In this document: positions 15,847-23,005 of the stretch, one piece after another
Position numbering within the stretch: the first letter of the stretch is position 1
Layout: every line of letters begins with the position of its first letter
DNA from: Rhodocyclaceae bacterium UBA5602
GTDB lineage: Bacteria > Pseudomonadota > Gammaproteobacteria > Burkholderiales > Rhodocyclaceae
Direction: 5' to 3'
Assembly (NCBI GenBank): GCA_002424865.1
Contig: DILC01000070.1
Span: 1-27,481 of the forward strand
DNA length: 27,481 nucleotides
Position numbers and translations under genes: made by a program
Notes under the pieces: model-generated
Seen by the model: only the letters and a program-made list of their open reading frames with translations
What the model was told of the DNA's origin: nothing
Databases searched by the model: none

Positions 15847-17217
15847 ATGGTGTTAAGTGATTTGCAGGTCGCGTTGATTGGCGCGGGCCTGGTGGCCGTG
15901 GCGGGCGTATGGGCTTACAACCTCTGGCAGGAAAAAAAGCATCGGCGCGTGACGGAAGCGGCTTTTAAATCGCATGACGACACGCTGCTCAACATGAATG
16001 CCGAAAAACCCGCCCAGGCGCTGAATTTTGCCACCGGGCAAAAGGAGGACGGCTTCGCACCGGATGGGCATGTGATTGATCATGCGGTTGCCCATGGGAT
16101 TACGGCTAAGGTTGACACTGACATGATCGGAGAACGGATTGAACCTACGCTATCCCCTTTGCCCGAGGAGGAGTCCGGGGCGGTGGCCATTGCATCTGAA
16201 GTCACTGAAGCGGTGCCTGAACAAAGCAGCCATTCAGTGAGCGCCCCTGAAACGGCTGCTCACGAATTTGCCCATGAATTTGCCCACACAGCGCCGCGCC
16301 CCGGTGCGCTGGCGGCCGCTGCAGGGCCGGAGACGTTGCCGCCGACGGGTTTGTCGTTTTTTGAGCTGGGCGATGGTTTGCCACCCCTGCCAGCCGAGTG
16401 GGCGGATGTCTTGTCTGATTGCATCTTGCGTTTTAATACCCCTGAGCCGACGTCTGCCGCCGCACTTTGGATGTTGCAAAGCGCTTGGGTTGATCAGTTG
16501 GGCAAGACATTGCGCTGGCTGGCTTTTGATGACAGCTTGCAGCACTGGGTGGATATCCAGGCGCAGAGCACGGGACGCTATTTGCATTGGGCGGCGGCCT
16601 TGCAACTGGTTGATCGGCGTGGGCCGATTGCAGAACGCGCGCTGACGCATTATGTTGACAGCATGCAGGCATTAGCCAGGCAAGCGGGCGCGAGCATTGC
16701 TGCGCCTGACGTTGCGCCCCTCATTGCGCACGCAGTGGCATTGGATGCTTTTTGTGCCGCAGTGGATATTCAGTTCACCGTGCATCTGGTTGAATCCGCG
16801 GGTGGCATTTTTAGCGGCACCAAATTGCGCGGTGTGGCAGAAGCCTCTGGCATGCAGCTGGAAAAGGATGGCCGCTTTCATGCACGCGACAGTGCAGGCG
16901 GAGAATTATTTACCTTATCCAATTTAGGCAGCGAAGGCTTTACCGCCGAGAACTTGCGCACGCTGGCCACGCATGGGCTATCCCTGACTCTGGATGTGCC
17001 TCGGGTGAATGATGGCTTGGCCACGTTCATGCGCATGCTGGCCGCAGGGCAGCAATTAGCCCGCGCGCTGGATGGTGTCTTGGTGGATGCGCAGCGCTTG
17101 CCATTGTCGGACGAGATGACGGCGGCCATTCGCACCAAGATTACCGAGTTGCAGCGTGCTTTGGTGGATGCGCAGATTGTCCCCGGCAGCCCTCACGCAT
17201 TGCGCTTGTTTTCCTGA
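15847..17217 (+). CDS. zipA: Cell division protein ZipA-like (FtsZ-binding)
   Basis: A 456-residue inner-membrane protein that tethers FtsZ to the membrane. There is one N-terminal transmembrane segment (about 7-25, LQVALIGAGLVAVAGVWAY) followed by a basic KKHRR cluster. A long low-complexity acidic/Ala-Pro-rich linker follows (about 40-180), with a small tandem EFAH-EFAH repeat encoded at 16264-16287. The C-terminal ZipA domain (about 306-445) contains FTVHLVESAGG and FMRMLAAGQQLARALDG. The ATG directly abuts the smc stop codon, so the two are translationally coupled. Sequence similarity to gamma-proteobacterial ZipA is limited; the smc-zipA-ligA position supports the call. Confidence 0.88.
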   Translation: MVLSDLQVALIGAGLVAVAGVWAYNLWQEKKHRRVTEAAFKSHDDTLLNMNAEKPAQALNFATGQKEDGFAPDGHVIDHAVAHGITAKVDTDMIGERIEPTLSPLPEEESGAVAIASEVTEAVPEQSSHSVSAPETAAHEFAHEFAHTAPRPGALAAAAGPETLPPTGLSFFELGDGLPPLPAEWADVLSDCILRFNTPEPTSAAALWMLQSAWVDQLGKTLRWLAFDDSLQHWVDIQAQSTGRYLHWAAALQLVDRRGPIAERALTHYVDSMQALARQAGASIAAPDVAPLIAHAVALDAFCAAVDIQFTVHLVESAGGIFSGTKLRGVAEASGMQLEKDGRFHARDSAGGELFTLSNLGSEGFTAENLRTLATHGLSLTLDVPRVNDGLATFMRMLAAGQQLARALDGVLVDAQRLPLSDEMTAAIRTKITELQRALVDAQIVPGSPHALRLFS

Positions 17218-17237
17218 GTTTTTCTGATGATTGCTTG

Positions 17238-19286
17238 ATGACCATGACCGCTGCGGCCGATCCCGCCAAACAGGCGCGTGAATTGCGTGCCACACTGGAA
17301 CGCTATAACCACGCTTACTATGTGCTGGATGCGCCCAGCGTGCCGGATGCGGAATACGACCGTCTGTTCCGTGAGCTGCAGTCGTTGGAAGCTGAACACC
17401 CCGAGCTGAAAACGCCCGACTCGCCCACGCAGCGTGTCGGCGGCCAGGCTTTGCCCGCATTTGGCCAGGTAACGCATGACGTGCCCATGCTGTCGCTCAA
17501 TAATGCCTTTAGCCTGGATGACATCGTGGCCTTTGACCGGCGCTGCCGGGAAGGGCTGGAAGCCGCCGCCATTGATTACGCGTGCGAGCCAAAGTTCGAT
17601 GGTTTGGCGGTGCGCTTGAAGTATGAACATGGCCTGTTCGTGCAAGGTGCCACGCGCGGCGATGGTACAACGGGTGAGGATGTGACGCACAATCTGCGCA
17701 CGGTGCGCAACATCCCTTTGCGTTTGACGGGCGAAGCCTGGCCGACGACGCTCGATGTGCGCGGCGAAGTCGTCATGCTGCGTGCAGACTTTGATGCCTT
17801 GAATGCAAGGCAGCGCGCCCGTGGCGAAAAGGAATTTGTCAATCCGCGCAACGCTGCGGCGGGCAGCTTGCGCCAATTGGACGCAAAAATCACCGCGCAA
17901 CGTCCGCTGCACTTTTTTGCCTATGGCGTGGGCCTGCCGGACGCCATCTCGCCAGCGCCGACTTTTCATGCCAAATTGATGGATAGGCTGTCTGGCTGGG
18001 GTTTTGCCTTGGCCGATGAGCTGCGCGTGGTGCGTGGCGCGGCAGGCTTGGCAGACTACTACGCCGAGATAGGCGCAGCACGCGCGCAACTGCCTTACGA
18101 TATTGATGGCGTGGTGTACAAGGTGAATAATTTGGCTGATCAGGCGCAGTTGGGTTTTGTCTCACGCGCGCCGCGGTTTGCCATCGCGCATAAGTTCCCC
18201 GCGCAAGAAGCCTTGACCACGGTGGAAGCGATAGAAGTGCAAGTTGGCCGCACGGGGGCGATGACGCCCGTCGCACGGCTAAAACCGGTATTTGTCGGAG
18301 GCGTGACGGTCACCAATGCCACGTTGCATAACGAAGCCGAAACGCAGCGCAAGGATGTGCGCGTGGGCGACACGGTCAGCGTGCGCCGTGCGGGCGATGT
18401 GATTCCCGAAGTGGTTGGCGTGGTGCTGGAAAAACGCCCCTTGCTAACCGATGGCAGCGGCTCGCCTGTGTATTCAGCCTTTGTCCTGCCCAAAGTTTGT
18501 CCGGTTTGCGGCGCGGTGGTTGAAAAGATCGAGGATGAAGCGATTGCGCGCTGCACGGGCGGCTTGTTTTGTCCTGCGCAAAGGAAGCAAGCCTTGTTGC
18601 ATTTTGCCAGTCGGCGGGCGATGGACATTGAGGGTTTGGGCGACAAAATTGTCGAGCAGCTGGTGGACAACGCGATGGTGAAAACCCCGGCCGATTTATA
18701 CAAAATCGGCCTCGTGGGTTTGGCTAATTTGCAACGCATGGCGGAAAAATCCGCCAGCAACATTCTGGCGGCGATAGAAAAAAGCAAGCGCACCACCTTG
18801 GCGCGCTTTATTTTTGCGCTGGGGATCCGCAACGTGGGCGAGGCCACGGCAAAGGATTTGTCACGTTACTTTGGTAATCTGGACACTTTAATGCAGGCGA
18901 GCGAAGCACAGTTGCAACAAGTGCCCGATGTGGGGCCGGTCGTCGCCGCGTCGATCGCGCATTTTTTTGCTGAACCGCATAATGTTGAGGTCATCGAACA
19001 ATTGCGTGCCGCCGGCGTGAACTGGGAAGAAGGCGGGCCAATGGCTTTGGCCCCTGCCGCGCAGGCGGGTAAAACATTTGTCTTAACCGGCACTTTGCCA
19101 ACGCTTACCCGCGATGAAGCCAAAGCCTTGATCGAGGCGCAGGGTGGCAAAGTGGCCGGCTCCGTCTCGAAGAAAACAGATTATGTGGTAGCCGGCAGCG
19201 AAGCGGGTTCAAAGCTGGAAAAAGCGCAGGAACTCGGCATTCAAATACTTAACGAAGACCAATTAAAGGAGATCTTGGCCTCATGA
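17238..19286 (+). CDS. ligA: NAD-dependent DNA ligase LigA
   Basis: A 682-residue ligase that seals nicks during replication and repair using NAD+. The adenylation motif KFDG has K119 as the nucleophile, preceded by the Ia domain with YYVLDAPSVPDAEYD. GDGTTGEDVT (141-150) belongs to the nucleotidyltransferase core. Four zinc cysteines are C421, C424, C439 and C445. Helix-hairpin-helix repeats follow, then a C-terminal BRCT domain (about 600-680) with FVLTGTLPTLTRDEAKALIE. I start at ATG 17238; a TTG just before it (17235) and an ATG at 17244 are alternatives. It ends in an ATGA overlap with galU. Residues 235-243 are encoded across copy D of the dispersed repeat, which runs antisense. Confidence 0.97.
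   Translation: MTMTAAADPAKQARELRATLERYNHAYYVLDAPSVPDAEYDRLFRELQSLEAEHPELKTPDSPTQRVGGQALPAFGQVTHDVPMLSLNNAFSLDDIVAFDRRCREGLEAAAIDYACEPKFDGLAVRLKYEHGLFVQGATRGDGTTGEDVTHNLRTVRNIPLRLTGEAWPTTLDVRGEVVMLRADFDALNARQRARGEKEFVNPRNAAAGSLRQLDAKITAQRPLHFFAYGVGLPDAISPAPTFHAKLMDRLSGWGFALADELRVVRGAAGLADYYAEIGAARAQLPYDIDGVVYKVNNLADQAQLGFVSRAPRFAIAHKFPAQEALTTVEAIEVQVGRTGAMTPVARLKPVFVGGVTVTNATLHNEAETQRKDVRVGDTVSVRRAGDVIPEVVGVVLEKRPLLTDGSGSPVYSAFVLPKVCPVCGAVVEKIEDEAIARCTGGLFCPAQRKQALLHFASRRAMDIEGLGDKIVEQLVDNAMVKTPADLYKIGLVGLANLQRMAEKSASNILAAIEKSKRTTLARFIFALGIRNVGEATAKDLSRYFGNLDTLMQASEAQLQQVPDVGPVVAASIAHFFAEPHNVEVIEQLRAAGVNWEEGGPMALAPAAQAGKTFVLTGTLPTLTRDEAKALIEAQGGKVAGSVSKKTDYVVAGSEAGSKLEKAQELGIQILNEDQLKEILAS
17942..17966 (-). 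repeat. 25-bp dispersed repeat, copy D (inside ligA, antisense)
   Basis: On the - strand it reads AAAAGTCGGCGCTGGCG, free bases AG, ATGGCG: one mismatch. In the ligA frame it lies in AISPAPTFH (235-243), a segment between conserved blocks. Confidence 0.78.
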
Positions 19287-20170
19287 CGCATCCGCAGAAA
19301 AAAGTAACCAAGGCCGTTTTTCCTGTGGCCGGTTTGGGCACCCGCTTTTTGCCGGCCACCAAGGCCAGCCCGAAAGAAATGATGCCGATCGTGGATAAGC
19401 CGCTGATTCAATATGCCGTGGAAGAAGCTGTCGCCGCAGGCATTACGGACATGATTTTTGTCACCGGCCGCTCCAAGCGCTCGATTGAAGATCATTTCGA
19501 CAAGGCCTATGAGCTGGAAACGGAGTTGGAACGCAAAGGTAAAACCGAGATGCTCAACTTTGTGCAAAATTTGTTGCCGAAAAACATTAACTGCATCTAC
19601 CTGCGCCAGTCAGAAGCCTTGGGGCTAGGGCACGCCGTGCTGTGCGCCCAGCCTGTGGTGGGCGATGAACCGTTTGCGGTGCTGCTGGCGGACGACCTGC
19701 TCGATGGCACGCCACCCGTGATGCAACAAATGGTGGAATCGTTCAACTATTACAAAACCTCCATCATCGGCGTGCAGGACGTGCCGCGCAGCGAAACGAA
19801 AAGCTACGGCATCGTGGACGCCCGGCCGATGACTGAGACGGTCGAGCAAATTACCCGCATCGTTGAAAAACCCTCGCCTGAAGAAGCGCCCTCGACGCTG
19901 GCAGTCGTCGGCCGTTATGTGCTCACGCCGCGGATTTTTCATCATTTAACGCGCATAGGAAAAGGCTCCGGCGGCGAGATTCAGCTCACCGATGGCATTG
20001 CCGCCTTGCTGGCCGAAGAGCAGGTGCTGGCTTACCGTTACCAGGGCAAGCGTTACGATTGCGGTTCTAAATTAGGTTACCTTGAGGCCACCGTGGCCTT
20101 TGGTTTGCGCCACCCCGATGTAGGCGATGAATTTGTTGCATTGCTGGAAAAAATGTTCGCGCAAAAATAA
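19283..20170 (+). CDS. galU: UTP-glucose-1-phosphate uridylyltransferase
   Basis: A 295-residue nucleotidyltransferase that makes UDP-glucose for envelope polysaccharide and sugar metabolism. The N-terminal nucleotide-binding signature is FPVAGLGTRFLPATKASPKEM, followed by PIVDKPLIQYAVEEA. The active-site stretch FAVLLADDLLDG and the late motif GKRYDCGSKLGYLEA are present, as in bacterial GalU. The length is typical. The ATG overlaps the ligA stop codon (ATGA), indicating co-translation. Confidence 0.95.
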   Translation: MTHPQKKVTKAVFPVAGLGTRFLPATKASPKEMMPIVDKPLIQYAVEEAVAAGITDMIFVTGRSKRSIEDHFDKAYELETELERKGKTEMLNFVQNLLPKNINCIYLRQSEALGLGHAVLCAQPVVGDEPFAVLLADDLLDGTPPVMQQMVESFNYYKTSIIGVQDVPRSETKSYGIVDARPMTETVEQITRIVEKPSPEEAPSTLAVVGRYVLTPRIFHHLTRIGKGSGGEIQLTDGIAALLAEEQVLAYRYQGKRYDCGSKLGYLEATVAFGLRHPDVGDEFVALLEKMFAQK

Positions 20171-20187
20171 CACGCAGAGGAATTGCC

Positions 20188-20784
20188 ATGACGCCGGATG
20201 ACGCACTCAAAGTTCTCGCTGAGGCCGACCTGATCTGCTCGGCAGAAAAGTCGGCGCTGGCGGTACGGCGCATGGCCAGTGAAATTACCGACCGTTTAGC
20301 CACAGCAAACCCGTTGGTGTTAGCTGTCATGGGTGGCGCGGTTGTCTTTGTCGGCCAACTGTTGCCGCAGCTGATTTTTCCGCTGGATTTTGATTATCTG
20401 CAAGTCAGCCGCTATCGTGATGACACGGCAGGCGGCGAGCTGACCTGGCTGGTTGAGCCCAAAAGCAATGTGGCCGGACGCTGCGTGCTGGTGGTGGATG
20501 ATATCCTGGACGAAGGCATTACCTTGGCGGCGATACGCCAGCGCTTGTTCTCATTGGGTGCAGCCGAGGTGCTGACGGCCGTGTTTGCCGACAAGGTGAT
20601 TGGGGTCAAAACTGGCCAACCAGCCGATAAACCCGAAGATAAACCGATAACCGCAGATTTTGTCGGCATCACTGTGCCGGATCGTTATGTGTTTGGTTAT
20701 GGCATGGACATCCAAGGTGCCTGGCGCAATCTGCCATCGGTGTATGCGCTGAACCGGGAGACAAGGCAGTTAGTCTGTTCCTAA
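20188..20784 (+). CDS. hpt: Hypoxanthine-guanine-type phosphoribosyltransferase
   Basis: A 198-residue purine-salvage enzyme of the type I phosphoribosyltransferase fold, joining a purine base to PRPP. The PRPP-binding loop is VVDDILDEGITL (102-113). The N-terminal part LVLAVMGGAVVFVGQLLPQL (43-62) and the DYLQVSRYRDDT stretch (69-80) match hypoxanthine-guanine enzymes. A late segment, DRYVFGYGMD, corresponds to the base-specificity region. AGAGG sits 7 nt before the start. It is 17 bp after galU and is probably the last gene of the run. Copy E of the dispersed repeat lies inside its N-terminal coding region (residues 20-28). Confidence 0.88.
   Translation: MTPDDALKVLAEADLICSAEKSALAVRRMASEITDRLATANPLVLAVMGGAVVFVGQLLPQLIFPLDFDYLQVSRYRDDTAGGELTWLVEPKSNVAGRCVLVVDDILDEGITLAAIRQRLFSLGAAEVLTAVFADKVIGVKTGQPADKPEDKPITADFVGITVPDRYVFGYGMDIQGAWRNLPSVYALNRETRQLVCS
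20246..20270 (+). repeat. 25-bp dispersed repeat, copy E (inside the phosphoribosyltransferase gene)
   Basis: Consensus match without mismatch; free bases GT. In frame it encodes EKSALAVRR, very like the peptide encoded by copy C in smc. Confidence 0.72.
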
Positions 20785-20785
20785 G

Positions 20786-20826
20786 AAAAATGCGGCAACC
20801 CCAACATGGAGTTGCCGCATTTTTTT
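20786..20826. terminator. Bidirectional terminator between the phosphoribosyltransferase and the leftward membrane-protein gene
   Basis: A stem of about 14 bp: AAAAATGCGGCAAC (20786-20799) with GTTGCCGCATTTTT (20811-20824). The A-run on the left and T-run on the right make it usable from both sides. It sits directly after the stop codon at 20784 and 39 bp before the stop of the convergent gene. Confidence 0.9.
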
Positions 20827-20864
20827 GTGCTGATTAACCTGCACATTGCCAGTGCCATGCCTGA

Positions 20865-21266
20865 TCAAGCATGCGCTTTACGCCATGCAACCATGCCTGT
20901 TGCGATAATGATGGCATGAATCACCAGCGTCACAATGCCCACCCACATCGCCTCGTAGCTAGACACAATGCTGTAAATATCCCAAATGCCATCGACAATT
21001 TCAGTCACGATGGTGACCGGGATGATGGCAATGTATTTCATCGGCTCACGCGCTCCCCACAGCGCTACCAAGCCAATCGCCGCCAGTTGTATGCCAACAA
21101 TTACCCATGCCTCGGTAAGCAGGCGAAACACCGGCTCTGACTCGTAAAGCGTTACACCGGGATACATCGTGGGCAACCCCGGACCAAATACCGAAGGCCA
21201 GGTTAGCACGGCATTGAACACATACCAAAGGCCAAGTCCAATGAACCAGTTACGGGTGTATTTCAT
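20865..21266 (-). CDS. Four-helix membrane protein of unknown function
   Basis: A 133-residue protein with four hydrophobic helices (about 5-22, 48-68, 76-96 and 106-127). Charged residues in the second half include the motif EIVDGIWDIYS (88-98), and an extracytoplasmic loop is rich in Pro and Gly (23-40). The size and the E-x2-DG-x2-D pattern recall small membrane proteins found beside aromatic degradation genes (BphX-like/DoxX-like), but I cannot assign it. The start at 21266 is preceded by an AAAGAGGAGAAAG purine-rich site on the - strand, which supports a real gene. It faces the terminator at 20786-20826. Confidence 0.72.
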   Translation of the reverse strand: MKYTRNWFIGLGLWYVFNAVLTWPSVFGPGLPTMYPGVTLYESEPVFRLLTEAWVIVGIQLAAIGLVALWGAREPMKYIAIIPVTIVTEIVDGIWDIYSIVSSYEAMWVGIVTLVIHAIIIATGMVAWRKAHA

Positions 21267-21538
21267 TTGCGCTTTCTCCTCTTTGTTGAATTATCGTTTT
21301 TGTAACAACACCGAAGCTTATTTATACCCGAAAAACAAGCAGCCGGGATGAACCATCTTGCCTCAATAGTCACGTCAAGCCGATTGACTTGAACTACCTG
21401 GGCAAGTGCGCTGTGTAATCACCGGGCGCAACAAGCCGCATAGAAGCCGCCCCGCGAAGGAAGGATGGGATGGGCGGGGCTTTATGCTGCCTTTCGCAGG
21501 TTTCATCATCAGCGGGTGGTATTTGCTTGCCATGAGCG

Positions 21539-22024
21539 TTAGTACTTGACGCGATCCTGATTGGCTAGCCAGGCATCAAGCGGCGCCGAGGCATTGGCAA
21601 CCGGGAAATGCTGCATGAAGCTGGGGCGTAGTGCTTTTGGCTGGGGCTGTCCGTAAAGCTGGTTGGCGATGAAGGTGTCGGCAAAGCCTGCGCGATCGGC
21701 CTCGGCATGGGTGGCAGCGAATATGACATGCGGTATCCGCGCCCATAGGGCGGCGGCCAGACACATCGGGCAAGGTTCGCAGCTGGCATAAAGCACACAG
21801 TCTGCCAGATGCGGGGTTCCCAGCGTGTGGGTCGCATTGCGGATAGCCTCGATTTCGGCATGCGCAGTAGGGTCGAAGTTCAGTGTTACCCGGTTAGCGG
21901 CCTTGGCCAACACCTGACCATCGCGCACCACCAGCGCGCCAAAAGGCCCGCCACCGCTGCCTGCCGAGTTAATCGCGAGCGCAATGCATTGTTGTAGAAA
22001 AGACTCGTCCTGATCACTTTTCAT
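21539..22024 (-). CDS. Guanine deaminase-like / nucleoside-base deaminase (CDA fold)
   Basis: A 161-residue zinc hydrolase of the cytidine-deaminase superfamily. Zinc ligands are H55 in the HAE motif (HAEIEAIRNA, with catalytic E57) and C85 and C88 in CEPCPMC. The C-terminal part ATHAEADRAGFADTFIANQL and the length agree with short bacterial GuaD-type guanine deaminases, which convert guanine to xanthine. A tRNA adenosine deaminase (TadA) is less likely, because the C-terminal half has the GuaD-like swap region. GAAGGA lies about 10 nt before the start at 22024. It stands alone on the - strand. The 272-bp stretch 21267-21538 contains only a GC-rich hairpin (21449-21480). Confidence 0.88.
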   Translation of the reverse strand: MKSDQDESFLQQCIALAINSAGSGGGPFGALVVRDGQVLAKAANRVTLNFDPTAHAEIEAIRNATHTLGTPHLADCVLYASCEPCPMCLAAALWARIPHVIFAATHAEADRAGFADTFIANQLYGQPQPKALRPSFMQHFPVANASAPLDAWLANQDRVKY

Positions 22025-22157
22025 CGTTCTGGATTCCTTCTACCGGGTCTTTCTGTGCAGCCCCATGCCGCAGCCCAATCGCCCACAAGGCAGTCGGCCA
22101 GGCTGCGGGAGCTTCTGGTTAAGCGCTTTGCTTAAGGCTATTCCAATTGAACCAGTT

Positions 22158-22439
22158 TCACTTTTTTTGCTTCGTGAACTTTATGCCCATCGGGCCTTGG
22201 ATGGAACCATCCTCAAGAATCGGCATGACTAGCGCCCCTTGTGGCGAACCAATTTTCACTTTCCCATCCTCGACCCTGTATTCCATTTCCGTCTCCAGCC
22301 CCATCGTGGCCATCGTCACCTTGCCGCCTGATTTGAAGGTATAAGAAACTATGCCGCTGGCGTCAGTGTAGGTGCCATTAAGCCCGGAGCCGCAGGCAGA
22401 CAAAAGGATTACAAAAATAATGGTACAGATTTTCTTCAT
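22158..22439 (-). CDS. Small lipoprotein of unknown function
   Basis: A 93-residue precursor with a signal peptide and lipobox LLSAC (C16 lipidated). The residue after the Cys is Gly, and no Asp at +2 would retain it in the inner membrane, so outer-membrane sorting is likely. The mature part of about 78 residues is rich in Gly, Thr and Val, with alternating polar and hydrophobic residues (GIVSYTFKSGGKVTMATMG, EYRVEDGKVKIG), suggesting a small beta-sandwich or barrel. I do not recognise a family with certainty. AAAGGGG sits about 11 nt upstream of the start, and a perfect hairpin (22460-22484) lies in the presumed leader. Confidence 0.8.
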   Translation of the reverse strand: MKKICTIIFVILLSACGSGLNGTYTDASGIVSYTFKSGGKVTMATMGLETEMEYRVEDGKVKIGSPQGALVMPILEDGSIQGPMGIKFTKQKK

Positions 22440-22459
22440 GCTTAAAAGCCCCTTTAAAG

Positions 22460-22484
22460 CGCGGAGGATAAAGATGCCTCCGCG
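22460..22484 (-). other. Perfect 8-bp hairpin in the leader of the lipoprotein gene
   Basis: CGCGGAGG (22460-22467) pairs with CCTCCGCG (22477-22484) around a 9-nt loop, 20 bp upstream of the lipoprotein start codon. It has no T-run. It could be an mRNA leader structure; the GGAGG within it would be sequestered. Confidence 0.45.
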
Positions 22485-22895
22485 ACACCTGATGTTGTTG
22501 CCGCCGCTTTAAGCGCCTGGGCAATGCTTTATCGCGCGGCCTGCTGCAAGGAAAATACCTTTTGGCATAATAAAAGAGGATGACTGTTCAAGCTGAACGG
22601 CAGGCTGCCGATTAACGCTGCTTTGCTTCAACGCTGGGATGATTACTGGAATGATTAAAGTAAGCGCTTCTAACGCCCATGGCAAGCAAATACCACCCGC
22701 GGATGATGAAACACGCGAAAGGCCGCATAAAGGCGCGCCCCCGCCCCGCCCAACCTTCCCCGCACGGGGGAAGCGGCTGTCTGGCTCGTTGCGCGAGTGG
22801 CGTGCCCCGGCATCAAATGGCGTTGTTTCACGCTAAGCCGTCCCGCGTGCACAACCGCACTCGGCTAAGTGATTTTTAATGCCTGTACGCTATCG
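22485..22895. other. Non-coding GC-rich intergenic stretch
   Basis: No frame here has convincing codon use or a ribosome site; two overlapping + frames of about 65 codons are composition-driven. It contains a hairpin (CTTCCCC at 22755-22761 with GGGGAAG at 22767-22773), a very C-rich run at 22737-22751 and, just beyond, dispersed repeat copy F. It separates the leftward lipoprotein from the 3' end of the leftward catabolic operon. Confidence 0.5.
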
Positions 22896-22920
22896 GAAAG
22901 TCGGCGTTGGCAGGACGGCG
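22896..22920 (+). repeat. 25-bp dispersed repeat, copy F (intergenic)
   Basis: GAAAGTCGGCGTTGGCA, free bases GG, ACGGCG: three mismatches, the most diverged copy. It lies 86 bp beyond the stop codon of the catechol dioxygenase gene. Confidence 0.72.
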
Positions 22921-23005
22921 ACAGGACACATCGCCGCCCGTTAAGCCGGATCAGCAAGCATTGCGCGGCGCATACGCACAAAGGCACATGCGCCACACGC
23001 CGCCA

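Noticed and set aside
21449..21480. GC-rich hairpin (GCCCCGC with GCGGGGC) between the membrane protein and the deaminase gene
   Set aside because: Large 18-nt loop and a short TTTA tail pointing against the direction of both neighbouring genes; not supportable as a terminator for either.
22639..22879. Two overlapping + frames of about 65 codons in the non-coding gap
   Set aside because: Composition is dominated by Pro, Arg and Ala from the GC-rich tract, there is no ribosome site and no family resemblance, and the two frames overlap each other.
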